A stretch of 64,000 nucleotides of DNA from Acanthosepion esculentum. Lineage: Eukaryota > Mollusca > Cephalopoda > Sepiida > Sepiidae. Below are positions 1 through 13,080 of this stretch, piece by piece (positions within the stretch are counted from its first letter, which is position 1; each line of letters starts with the position of its first letter). The notes under the pieces were generated by a model. The model searched no databases, was not told the DNA's origin, and saw only the letters and a program-made list of their open reading frames with translations. Both the position numbers and the translations under genes were made by a program. The stretch is from assembly GCA_964036315.1 (NCBI GenBank), contig CAXIWW010000817.1, positions 4,623,501 through 4,687,500 on the forward strand, given 5' to 3'.

Positions 1-2989
1 AAAGGGTCCCAGCTATGAGCAAATAGTGACCCCCATTTAAAAAAACACTATGAATGTATAAAAATACATGTTTATATAAAAACTTGCGAACAACACCAGT
101 TGATAGCAAAAGTGCCAACAGCACCACACCTGATAGCAAAAGTGCCAACAGCTGATAGCAAAAGTGCCAACAGCTGATAGCAAAAGTGCCAACAGCTGAT
201 ACCAAAAGTGCCAAAAGCTGATAGCAAAAGTTCCAACAGCTGATAGCAAAAGTGCCAACAGCTGATAGCAAAAGTGCCAACAGCTGATACCAAATGTGCG
301 AAAAGCTCATAGCAAAAGTGCCAACAGCTGATAGCAAAAGTGCCAACAGCTGTTACCAAAAGTGCCAAAAGCTGATAGCAAAAGTGCCAACAGCTGATAG
401 CAAAAGTGCCAACCGCTGATAGCAAAAGTTCCAACAGCACCACATTGCCAACTAATCCTATTTATGAATATAAATTACATCTGACAGCAAGGCTTCTGAT
501 CACAAAGGGACCCAGCTATGAGCAAATAGTGTTCCCCCGCTAAAAAAAAACACTATGAATGTATAAAAATACATATTTATATAAAAACTTGCAAACAACA
601 CAAGTTGATAGCAAAAGTGCCAACAGCACCACAGCTGATAGCAAAAGTGCCAACAGCTGATAGCAAAAGTGCCAAAAGCTGATAGCAAAAGTGCCAACAG
701 CTGATAGCAAAAGTGCCAAAAGCTGATAGCAAAAGTGCCAACAGCTGATAGCAAAAGTGCCAAAAGCTGATAGCAAAAGTACCAACAGCTGATAGCAAAA
801 GTGCCAACAGCTGATAGCAAAAGTGCCAACAGCTGATAGCAAAAGTGCCAACAGCTGATAGCAAAAGTGCCAACAGCACCACATTGCCAACTAGTCCTAG
901 GTATGATTATGAACTACATCTGACAGCAAGGCTTCTGATCACAAAGGGTCCCAGATATGAGCAAATAGTGACCCCCCATTAAAAAAAATCATTATGAAAG
1001 TATAAAAATATATGTTTATATGAAAACTTGCGAACAACACCAGTTGATAGCAAAAGTGCCAACAGCACCACAGCTGATAGAAAAAGTGCCAAGAGCTGAT
1101 AGCAAAAGTGCAAACAGCTGATAGCAATAGTGCCAACAGCTGATAGCAAAAGTGCCAACAGCACCACATTGCCAACTAGTCCTAGGTATGACTATAAACT
1201 ACATCTGACAGCAAGGCTTCTGACCACAAAGGGTCCCAGCTATGAGCAAATAGTGACCCCCCACTAAAAGAAAACACTATGAATGTATAAAAATACATGT
1301 TTATATAGAAACTTGCGAACAACACCAGTTGATAGCAAAAGTGCCAACAGCACCACAGCTGATAGCAAATGTGCCAACAGCTGATAGCAAAAGTGCCAAC
1401 AGCTGATAGCCAAAGTGCCAACAGATGATACCAAAATGCCAACAGCTGATAGCAAAAGTGCCAACAGCAGATAGCAAAAGTGCCTAAAGCTGATAGCAAA
1501 AGTGCAAACAGCTGATAGCAAAAGTTCCAACAGATGATACCAAAAGTGCCAACAGCTGATAGCAAAAGTGCCAACAGCTGATAGCAAAAGTGCAAACAGC
1601 TGATAGCAAAAGTGCAAAAAGCTGATAGCAAACGTGCCAACAGCTGATAGCAAAAGTGCCAACAGCTGATAGCAAAAGTGCCAACAGCACCACAGTGCCA
1701 ACTAATCCTAGGTATGACTATAAACTACATCTGACAGCAAAGCTTCTGATCACAAAGTGTCCCAGCTATGAGCAAATAGTGACACCCCACTAAGAAAAAA
1801 AACACTATGAAAGTATAAAAATACATGTTTATATAAAAAAATTGTGAACAACATCAGTTGATAGCAAAAGTGCCAACAGCACCACACGTGATAGCAAAAG
1901 TGCCAACAGCTGATAGCAAAAGTGCCAGAAGCTGATAGCAAAAGTGCCAACAGCTGATAGCAAAATGCCAACAGCTGATAGCAAAAGTGCCAAAAGCTGA
2001 TAGCAAAAGTGCCAACAGCTGATAGCAAAAGTTCCAACAGATGATACCAAAAGTGCCAAAAGCTGATAGCAAAAGTGCCAACAGCTGATAGCAAAAGTGC
2101 AAACAGCTGATAGCAAAAGTGCCAAAAGCTGATAGCAAAAGTGCCAACAGCTGATAGCAAAAGTGCCAACAGCACCACAGTGCCAACTAGTCCTAGGTAT
2201 GACTATAAACTACATCTGACAGCAAGGCTTCTGATCACAAAGGGTCCCAGCTATGAGCAAATAGTGACCCCCCACTAAGAAAAAAACACTATGAAAGTAT
2301 AAAAATACATGTTTATATAAAAAAATTGTGAACAACACCAGTTGATAGCAAAAGTGCCAACAGCACCCCAGCTGCTAGCAAATGTGCCAACAGCTGATAG
2401 CAAAAGTGCCAGCAGCTGATAGCAAAAGTGCCAACAGCTGATAGCAAAATTGAAAATAGCTGATACCAAAAGTGCCAACAGCTGATAGCAAAAGTGCCAA
2501 AAGCTGATAGCAAAAGTGCCAACAGCTGATAGCAAAATGCCAACAGCTGATAGCAAAAGTGCCAACAGCACCACAGTGCCAACTAGTCCTAGGTATGATT
2601 ATAAACTACGTCTGACAGCAAGGCTTCTGATCACAAAGGGTCCCAGCTATGAGCAAATAGTGACCCCCACTAAAAAAATGACACTATGAATGTATAAAAG
2701 TACATGTTTATATAAAAACTTGCGAACAACACTAGTTGATAGCAAAAGTGCAAACAGCACCACAGCTGATAGCAAAAGTGCCAACATCTGATACCAAAAG
2801 TGCCAACAGCTGATACAAAAAGTGCAAACATCTGATAGCAAAAGTGCAAACAGCTGATAGCAAAATTGCCAACTGCTGATAGCGAAAGTGCCAATAGCTG
2901 AGAGCAAATGTGCCAACAGCTGATAGCAAAAGTGCCAACAGCTGATAGCAAAAGTGCCAACAGCACCACAGTGCCAACTAGTCCTAGGT

Positions 2990-4300
2990 ATGACTATAAC
3001 CTGCATCTGACAGCAAGGATTCTGATCACAAAGGGTACAAGCTATGAGCAAATAGTGACACCCCAATAAAAAAAAAACACTATGAAAGTATAAAAAAACA
3101 TGTTTATATAAAAACTTGCGAACAACACCAGTTGATATCAAAAGTGCCAACAGCACCACAGCTGATAGCAAAAGTGCCAACAGCTGATAGCAAAAGTGCC
3201 AACAGCTGATACCAAAAGTGCTAAAAGCTGATAGCAAAAGTGCCAACAGCTGATAGCAAAAGTGCCAACAGCTGATAGCAAAAGTGCCAACAGCTGATAC
3301 CAAAAGTGCTAAAAGCTGATAGCAAAAGTGCCAACAGCTGATAGCAAAAGTGCCAACAGCTGATAGCAAAAGTGCCAACAGCACCACAGTGCCAACTAGT
3401 CCTAGGTATGATTATAAACTACATCTGACAGCAAGGTTTCTGATCACAAATGTCCCAGCTATGAGCAAATAGTGACCCCCCATTAAAAAAAAACATTATG
3501 AAAGTATAAAAATATATGTTTATATGAAAACTTGCGAACAACACCAGTTGATAGCAAAAGTGCCAACAGCACCACAGCTGATAGAAAAAGTGCCAACAGC
3601 TGATAGCAATAGTGCCAACAGCTGATAGCAAAAGTGCCAACAGCTGATAGCAAAAGTGCCAACAGCTGATAGCAAAAGTGCCAAAAGCTGATAGCAAAAG
3701 TGCCAACAGCACCACAGTGCCAACTAGTCCTAGGTATGACTATAACCTGCATCTGACAGCAAGGATTCTGATCACAAAGGGTACAAGCTATGAGCAAATA
3801 GTGACACCCCAATAAAAAAAACACTATGAAAGTATAAAAAAACATGTTTATATAAAAACTTGCGAACAACACCAGTTGATATCAAAAGTGCCAACAGCAC
3901 CACAGCTGATAGCAAAAGTGCCAACAGCTGATAGCAAAAGTGCCAACAGCTGATACCAAAAGTGCTAAAAGCTGATAGCAAAAGTGCCAACAGCTGATAG
4001 CAAAAGTGCCAACAGCTGATAGCAAAAGTGCCAACAGCACCACAGTGCCAACTAGTCCTAGGTATGATTATAAACTACATCTGACAGCAAGGTTTCTGAT
4101 CACAAATGTCCCAGCTATGAGCAAATAGTGACCCCCCATTAAAAAAAAACATTATGAAAGTATAAAAATATATGTTTATATGAAAACTTGCGAACAACAC
4201 CAGTTGATAGCAAAAGTGCCAACAGCACCACAGCTGATAGAAAAAGTGCCAACAGCTGATAGCAATAGTGCCAACAGCTGATAGCAAAAGTGCCAACAGC
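2990..4300. repeat. Local tandem duplication inside the 22-bp array
   Basis: A rare spacer variant (TATAACCTGCATCTGACAGC followed by AAGGATTCTGATC) occurs at about 2995 and again about 746 bp downstream. The next spacer, with GGTTTCTGATCACAAATGTC, occurs near 3435 and 4091, about 656 bp apart. The 90-bp difference is about four 22-bp monomers, present in the first copy and absent from the second. The two copies span roughly 2990-3640 and 3736-4300. Confidence 0.75.
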
Positions 4301-7300
4301 TGATAGCAAAAGTGCCAACAGCTGATAGCAAAAGTGCCAAAAGCTGATAGCAAAAGTGCCAACAGCTGATAGCAAAAGTTCCAACAGATGATACCAAAAG
4401 TGCCAACAGCTGATAGCAAAAGTGCCAACAGCTGATAGCAAAAGTGCAAACAGCTGATAGCAAAAGTGCCAAAAGCTGATAGCAAAAGTGCCAACAGCTG
4501 ATAGCAAAAGTGCCAACAGCACCACAGTGCCAACTAGTCCTAGGTATGACTATAAACTACATCTGACAGCAAGGCTTCTGATCACAAAGGGTCCCAGCTA
4601 TGAGCAAATAGTGACCCCCCACTAAGAAAAAAAACACTATGAAAGTATAAAAATACATGTTTATATAAAAAAATTGTGAACAACACCAGTTGATAGCAAA
4701 AGTGCCAACAGCACCCCAGCTGATAGCAAATGTGCCAACAGCTGATAGCAAAAGTGCCAACAGCACCACAGTGCCAACTAGTCCTAGGTATGATAATAAA
4801 CTACATCTGACAGCAAGGTTTCTGATCACAAATGTCCCCGCTATGAGCAAATAGTGACCCCCCACTAAAAAAAAACATTATGAAAGTATAAAAATACATG
4901 TTTATATGAAAACTTGCGAACAACACCAGTTGATAGCAAAAGTGCCAACAGCACCACAGCTGATAGCAAAAGTGCCAACTGCTGATAGCAAAAGTGCCAA
5001 AAGCTGATAGCAATAGTGCCAACAGCTGATAGCAAAAGTGCCAACAGCACCACATTGCCAACTAGTCCTAGGTATGACTATAAACTACATCTGACAGCAA
5101 GGCTTCTGACCACAAAGGGTCCCAGCTATGAGCAAATAGTTACCCCCCACTAAAAAAAAAATATGAAAGTATACAAATACAAGTTTATATAAAAACTTGC
5201 GAACAACACCAGTTGATAGCAAAAGTGCCAACAGCACCACAGCTGATAGCAAAAGTGCCAACAGCTTATAGCAAAAGTGCCAACAGCACCACAGTGAAAA
5301 CTAGTCCTAGCTATGTCTATAAACTACATCTGACAGCAAGGCTTCTGATCACAAAGGTTCCCAGCTATGAGCAAATAGTGACCCCCACTAAAAAAAAACA
5401 TAATGAATGTATAAAAATACATGTTTATATAAAAACTTGCGAACAACACCAGTTGATAGCAAAAGTGCCAACAGCACCACACCTGATAGCAAAAGTGCCA
5501 ACAGCTGATAGCAAAAGTGCCAAAAGCTGATAGCAAAAGTGCCAACAGCTGATAGCAAAAGTGCCAACAGCTGATAGCAAAAGTGCCAAAAGCTGATAGC
5601 AAAAGTGCCAACAGCTGATAGCAAAAGTTCCAACAGATGATACCAAAAGTGCCAACAGCTGATAGCAAAAGTGAAAACAGCTGATAGCAAAAGTGCAAAC
5701 AGCTGATAGCAAAAGTGCCAAAAGCTGATAGCAAAAGTGCCAACAGCTGATAGCAAAAGTGCCAACAGCACCACAGTGCCAACTAGTCCTAGGTATGACT
5801 ATAAACTACATCTGACAGCAAGGCTTCTGATCAAAAAGTTTCCCAGCTATGAGCAAATAGTTACCCCCCACTAAAAAAAAAAATATGAAAGTATAAATAT
5901 ACAAGTTTATATAAAAACTTGCGAACAACACCAGTTGATAGCAAAAGTGCAAACAGCACCAGAGCTGATTGCAAAAGTGCCAACAGCTGATAGCAAAAGT
6001 GCCAACAGCTGATAGCAAAAGTGCCAACAGCACCACAGTGCCAACTAGTCCTAGGTATGACTATAAACTACATCTGACAGCAAGGCTTCTGATCACAAAG
6101 GTTCCCAGCTATGAGCAAATAGTAAACCCCCACTAAAAAAAAACATTATGAATGTATAAAAATACATGTTTATATAAAAACTTTCGAACAACACTAGTTG
6201 ATAGCAAAAGTGCCAACAGCTGATAGCAAAAGTGCCAACAGCTGATAGCAAAAGTGCCAACAGCTGATACCAAACGTGCCAAAAGCTGATAGAAAAAGTG
6301 CCAACAGCTGATAGCAAAAGTGCCAACAGCACCCCAGTGCCAACTAGTCCTAGGTATGACTATATACTACATCTGACCGCAAGGCTTCTGATCACAAAGG
6401 GTCCCAGCTATGAGCAAATAGTGCCTCCCCATTAAAAAAAAAACTCTATGAAAGTATAAAAATACATGTTTATATAAAAACTTGCGAACAACACAAGATG
6501 ATAGCAAAAGTGCCAACAGCACCACAGCTGATAGCAAAGGTGCCAACAGCTGACAGCGAAAGTGCCAACAGCTGATAGCAAAAGTGCCAACAGATGATAG
6601 AAAATGTGCCAACAGCTGATAGAAAAATTCCCAAATGCTGATAGCAAAAGTGCAAACAGCACCACAGCTGATAGCAAAAGTGCAACAGCTGATAGCAAAA
6701 GAGCCAACAGCTTATAGCAAAAGTGCCAACAGCTAGTAGAAAATGTGCCAACAGCACCACAGTGCCAACTAGTCCTAGGTATCACTATAAACTACATCTG
6801 ACAGCAATGCTTCTGATCACAAAGGGTGCCAGCTATGAGCAAATAGTGACACCCCACTAAAAAAAAAACATTATGAAAGTATAAAAATACATGTTAATAT
6901 AAAAACTTGCGAACAACACCAGTTGATAGCAAAAGTGCCAACAGCACCAGAGCTGATAGCAAAAGTGCCAACAGCTGATAGCAAAAGTGCCAACAGCTGA
7001 TAGCAGAAGTGCCAAATGATAATACCAAAAGTGCCAACAGCTGATAGCAAAAGTGCCAACAGCTGATAGCAAAAGTGCCAACAGCTGATACCAAAAGTGC
7101 CAACAGCTGATAGGAAAAGTGCCTAAAGCTGATAGCAAAAATGCCAACAGATGATACCAAAAGTGCCAACAGCTGATAGCAAAAGTGCCAACAGCTGATA
7201 GCAAAAGTGCCAACAGCTGATAGAAAAAGTGCCAAAAGCTGATAGCAAAGATGCCAACAGCTGATAGCAAAAGTGCCAACAGCTGATAGCAAAAGTGCCA

Positions 7301-8126
7301 ACAGCACCGCAGTGCCAACTAATCCTAGGTATGACTATAAACTACATCTGACCGCAAGGCTTCTGATCACAAAGGGTCCCAGCTATGAGCAAATAGTGAC
7401 CCCCCACTAAAAAAAAACTCTATGAAAGTATAAAAATACATGTTTATATAAAAACTTGCGAACAACACCAGATGATAGCAAAAGTGCCAACAGCACCACA
7501 GCTGATAGCAAAAGTGCCAACAGCTGACAGCGAAAGTGCCAACAGCTGATAGCAAAAGTGCCAACAGATGAGAGAAAAAGTGCCAACAGCTGATAGCAAA
7601 AGTGCCAACAGCTGATACCAAAAGTGCTAAAAGCTGATAGCAAAAGTGCCAACAGCTGATAGCAAAAGTGCCAACAGCACCACAGTGCCAACTATTCCTA
7701 GGTATGATTATAAACTACATCTGACAGCAAGGCTTCTGATCACAAAGTTTCCCAGCTATGAGCAAATAGTTACCCCCCACTAAAAAAAAACACTATGAAT
7801 GTATAAAAATACATGTTTATCTAAAAACTTGCGAACAACACCAGTTGATAGCAAAAGTGCAAACAGCACCACAGCTGATAGCAAAAGTGCAACAGCTGAT
7901 AGCAAAAGTGCCAGCAGCTGATAGCAAAAGTGGCAACAGCTGATAGCAAAAGTGCCAACAGCACCACAGTGCCGATTAGTCCTAGGTATGACTATAAAAT
8001 ACATCTGACAGCAAGGCTTCTGATCCCAAAGGGTCCCAGCTATGAGCAAATAGTGACCCCCACTAAAAAAAAACACTATGGAAGTATAAAAATACATGTT
8101 TATATAAAAACTTGCGAACAACACCA

Positions 8127-8730
8127 GTTGATAGCAAAAGTGCCAACAGCACCAGAGCTGATAGCAAAAGTGCCAACAGCTGATACCAAAAGTTCCAACA
8201 GCTGATACCAAAAGTGCCAACAGCTGATAGCAAAAGTGCCAACAGATGATACCAAATGTGCCAACAGCTGATAGCAAAAGTGCCAACAGCTGATAGTAAA
8301 AGTGCCAACAGCTGATAGCAAAAGTGCCAACAGCTGATTCAAAAGTGCCGAAAGCTGATAGCAAAAGTGCCAACAGCTGATAGCAAAAGTGCCAACAGCT
8401 GATAGCAAAAGTGCCAACAGATGATACCAAAAGTGCCAACAGCTGATAGCAAAAGTGCCAACAGCTGATAGCAAAAGTGCCAACAGCTGATAGCAAAAGT
8501 GCCAACAGCTGATAGCAACAATGCCAACAGATGATACCAAAAGTGCCAACAGCTGATAGCAAAAGTGCCAACAGCTGATAGCAAAAGTGCCAACAGCTGA
8601 TAGAAAAAGAGCCAAAAGCTGATAGCAAAAGTGCAAACAGCTGATAGCAAAATACCAACAGCTGATAGCAAAAGTGCCAATAGCTGATAGCAAAAGTGCC
8701 AACAGCTGATAGCAAAAGTGCCAAGAGCAC
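8127..8730. repeat. Longest uninterrupted 22-bp monomer block
   Basis: About 27 consecutive 22-bp monomers lie between the spacers near 8110 and 8878, the widest spacer-to-spacer interval in the array. Monomer variants are mixed: TGATACC instead of TGATAGC, CAGATGATACC, and shortened copies such as the one near 8336 that lacks a few bases. The diversity suggests an older block than the homogenised 9.7-16 kb segment. Confidence 0.8.
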
Positions 8731-9694
8731 CACATTGCCAACTAATCCTAGGTATGACTATAAACTACATCTGACTGCAAGGCTTCTGATCACAAAGGGT
8801 CCCAGCTATGAGCAAATAGTGACCCCACACTAAAAAAACACTATGAATGTATAAAAAATACATGTTTATATAAAAACTTGCGAACAACACCAGTTGATAA
8901 CAAAAGTGCCAACAGCTGATAGCAAAGGTGCCAACAGCTGATAGCAAAAGTCCCAACAGCTGATAGCAAAAGTGCCAACAGCACCGCAGTGCCAACTAGT
9001 CATAGGTATTTCTATAAACTACATCTGACCGCAAGGCTTCTGATCACAAAGGGTCCCAGCTATGAGCAAATAGTGACCCCCCACTAAAAAAAAACACTAT
9101 GAAAGTATAAAAATACATGTTTATATAAAAATTTGCGAACAACACCAGATGATAGCAAAAGTGCCAACAGCACCACAGCTGATAGCAAAAGTGCCAACAG
9201 CTGACAGCGAAAGTGCCAACAGCTGATAGCAAAAGTGCCAACAGATGACAGAAAAAGTGCCAACAGCTGATAGAAAAAGTGCCAAAAGCTGATAGCAAAA
9301 GTGCCAACAGCACCACAGTGCCAACTAGTCCTAGGTATGACTATAAACTACATCTGACAGAAAGGCTTCTGATCACAAAGTGTCCCAGCTATGAGCAAAG
9401 AGTGACACCCCACTAAAAAAAAAAACATTATGAAAGTATAAAAATACATGTTTATATAAAAACTTGCGAACAACACCAGTTGATAGCAAAAGTGCCAACA
9501 GCACCACAGCTGATAGCGAAAGTGCCATCAGCTGATAGCAAAAGTGCCAACAGCTGATAGCAAAAGTGACAACAGGTGATAGCAAAACTGCCAACAGCTG
9601 ATAGCAAAAGTGCCAACAGCACCACAGTGCCAACTATTCCTAGGTATGACTATAAACTACATCTGACAGCAAGGCTTCTGATCACAAAGGTTCC

Positions 9695-12582
9695 CAGCTA
9701 TGAGCAAATAGTTACCCCCCACTAAAAAAAAACACTATGAATGTATAAAAATACATGTTTATCTAAAAACTTGCGAACAACACCAGTTGATAGCAAAAGT
9801 GCAAACAGCACCACAGCTGATAGCAAAAGTGCAACAGCTGATAGCAAAAGTGCCAGCAGCTGATAGCAAAAGTGGCAACAGCTGATAGCAAAAGTGCCAA
9901 CAGCCCCACAGTGCCGATTAATCCTAGGTATGACTATAAACTACATCTGACAGCAAGGCTTCTGATCCCAAAGGGTCCCAGCTATGAGCAAATAGTGACC
10001 CCCACTAAAAAAAAACACTATGGAAGTATAAAAATACATGTTTATATAAAAACTTGCGAACAACACCAGTTGATAGCAAAAGTGCCAACAGCACCAGAGC
10101 TGATAGCAAAAGTGCCAACAGCTGATAGCAAAAGTTCCAACAGCTGATAGCAAAAGTGCCAACAGCTCATAGCAAAAGTGCCAACAGATGATACCAAAAG
10201 TGCCAACAGCTGATAGCAAAAGTGCCAACAGCTGATAGCAAAAGTGCCAACAGCTGATAGCAACAATGCCAACAGATGATACCAAAAGTGCCAACAGCTG
10301 ATAGCAAAAGTGCCAACAGCTGATAGCAAAAGTGCCAACAGCTGATAGAAAAAGTGCCAAAAGCTGATAGCAAAAGTGCCAACAGCTGATAGCAAAATAC
10401 CAACAGCTGATAGCAAAAGTGCCAAGAGCACCACATTGCCAACAAATCCTAGGTATGACTATAAACTACATCTGACTGCAAGGCTTCTGATCACAAAGGG
10501 TCCCAGCTATGAGCAAATAGTGACCCCACACTAAAAAAACACTATGAATGTATAAAAATACATGTTTATATAAAAACTTGCGAACAACACCAGTTGATAG
10601 CAAAAGTGCCAACAGCACCACAGCTGATAGCAAAAGTGCAACAGCTGATAGCAAAAGTGCCAACAGCCGATAGCAAAAGTGCCAACAGCTGATAGCAAAA
10701 GTGCCAACAGCTGATAGCAAAAGTGCCAACAGCTGATAGCAAAAGTGCCAACAGCACCACAGTGCCAACTAGTCCTAGGTATGACTATAAACTACATCTG
10801 ACAGCAAGGCTTCTGATCACAAAGGGTCACAGCTATGAGCAAATAGTGACCACCCACTAAAAAAAAAAAACACTATGAAAGTATAAAAATACATGTTTAT
10901 ATAAAAACTTGCGAACAACACCAGTTGATAGCAAAAGTGCAAACAGCACCACAGCTGATAGCAAAAGTGCCAACAGCTGATAGCAAAAGTGCCAACAGAT
11001 GATACCAAAAGTGCCAAAAGCTGATTGCAAAAGTGCCAAAAGCTGATAGCAAAAGTGCCAACAGCTGATAGCAAAAGTACAAACAGTTGATTTTTAAAAG
11101 TGCCAACAGCTGATAGCAAAAGTGCCAACAGCTGATAGCAAAAGTGCCAACAGCACCACAGTGCCAACTGATCCTAGGTATGACTATAAACTACATCTGA
11201 CAGCAAGGCTTCTGATCACAAAGGTTCTCAGCTATGAGCAAATAATGACCCCCCACTAAAAAAAAAACACTATGAAAGTATAAAAATACATGTTTATATA
11301 AAAACTTGCGAACAACACCAGTTGATAGCAAAAGTGCAAACAGCACCACAGCTGATAGCGAAAGTGCCAATCGCTGATAGCAAAAGTGTCAACAGCTGAT
11401 AGCAAAAGTGCCAGCAGCTGATAGCAAAAGTGCCAACAGCTGATAGCAAAAGTGCCAACAGCACCACAGTGCCAACTAGTCCTAGCTATGACTATAAAGT
11501 ACATCTGACAGCAAGGCTTCTGATCACAAAGGGTCCCAGCTATGAGCAAATAGTTACCCCCCACTAAAAAAAAACACTATGAAAATATAAAAATACATGT
11601 TTATATAAAAACTTGCGAACAACACCAGTTGATAGCAAAAGTGCAAACAGCACCACAGCTGATAGCAAAAGTGCAAACAGGTGATAGCAAAAGTGCCAAC
11701 AGCTTATACCAAAAGTGCCAAAAGCTGATAGCAAAAGTGCCAACAGCTGATAGCAAAAGTGCCAACAGATGATACCAAAAGTGCCAACAGCTGATAGCAA
11801 AAGTGCCAAAAGCTGTTAGCAAAAGTGCCAACAGCTGATAGCAAAAGTGCCAACAGCTCCACAGTGCCAACTAGTCCTAGGTATGACTATAAACTACATC
11901 TGACAGCAAGGCTTCTGATCACAAAGGGTCCCAGCTATGAGCAAATAGTTACCCCCCACTTAAAGAAAACATTATGATAGTATAAAAATACATGTTTATA
12001 TAAAAACTTGCGAACAACACCAGTTGATAGCAAAAGTGCAAACAGCACCACAGCTGATAGCAAAAGTGCCAACGGCTGATAGCAAAAGTGCCAAGAGCTG
12101 ATAGCAAAAGTGCCAACAGTTGATACCAAACGTGCCAACTGCACCACAGTGCCAACTAGACCTAGGTATGACTATGAACTACATCTGACAGCAAGGCTTC
12201 TGATCACAAAGGGTCCCAGCTATGAGCAAATAGTGACCCCCCACTAAAAAAAAAACACTATGAAAGTATAAAAATACATGTTTATATAAAAAATTGCGAA
12301 CAACACCAGTTGATATCAAAAGTGCCAACAGCACCCCAGCTGATATCAAAAGTGCCAACAGCTGATAGCAAAAGAGCCAACAGCTGATAGCAAAAGTGCC
12401 AACAGCTGATACCAAAAGTGCCAAAAGCTGATAGCAAAAGTGCCAACAGCTGATAGCAAAAGTGCCAACAGCTGATAGCAAAAGTGCAAACAGCTGATAG
12501 CAAAAGTGCCAACAGCTGATTGCAAAAGTGCCAACAGCTGATAGCAAAAGTGCCAACAGCTGATAGCAAAAGTGCCAACAGC
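9695..12582. repeat. 3375-bp-period segmental duplication, copy 1
   Basis: This segment of spacers and 22-bp blocks recurs 3375 bp downstream at 13070-15957. Identity starts at CAGCTATGAGCAAATAGTTA and ends where copy 1 continues with another 22-bp monomer while copy 2 enters a spacer. I noticed only about three substitutions over about 2.9 kb, at 9979 (A, versus T at 13354), 10135 (C versus G at 13510) and 11440 (A versus T near 14815). This implies a recent event or ongoing homogenisation. Confidence 0.9.
10350..10840. repeat. Nested duplicate block, first of three copies
   Basis: A block of about 480 bp carrying the rare monomer run AGCAAAATACCAACAGC and the spacer start ATTGCCAACAAATCC occurs here, at 12590-13080 (offset 2240) and at 13725-14215 (offset 3375). 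The 12590-13080 copy forms the tail of the 3375-bp unit, so this shorter duplication is nested in the larger one and probably seeded it. Confidence 0.8.
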
Positions 12583-12589
12583 TGATAGA

Positions 12590-13080
12590 AAAAGTGCCAA
12601 AAGCTGATAGCAAAAGTGCCAACAGCTGATAGCAAAATACCAACAGCTGATAGCAAAAGTGCCAAGAGCACCACATTGCCAACAAATCCTAGGTATGACT
12701 ATAAACTACATCTGACTGCAAGGCTTCTGATCACAAAGGGTCCCAGCTATGAGCAAATAGTGACCCCACACTAAAAAAACACTATGAATGTATAAAAATA
12801 CATGTTTATATAAAAATTTGCGAACAACACCAGTTGATAGCAAAAGTGCCAACAGCACCACAGCTGATAGCAAAAGTGCAACAGCTGATAGCAAAAGTGC
12901 CAACAGCCGATAGCAAAAGTGCCAACAGCTGATAGCAAAAGTGCCAACAGCTGATAGCAAAAGTGCCAACAGCTGATAGCAAAAGTGCCAACAGCACCAC
13001 AGTGCCAACTAGTCCTAGGTATGACTATAAACTACATCTGACAGCAAGGCTTCTGATCACAAAGGGTCACAGCTATGAGC
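12590..13080. repeat. Nested duplicate block, second of three copies
   Basis: Matches 10350-10840 at offset 2240 and 13725-14215 at offset 1135. It bridges the two copies of the 3375-bp duplication, consistent with unequal exchange between the 10.35-kb and 12.6-kb copies. Confidence 0.8.

Noticed and set aside
7780..8733. 317-codon minus-strand hydrophobic, Cys/Trp-rich frame resembling a membrane protein
   Set aside because: The 22-residue periodicity equals three 22-bp monomers; composition and openness follow from the monomer, and similar frames occur in all registers along the array.
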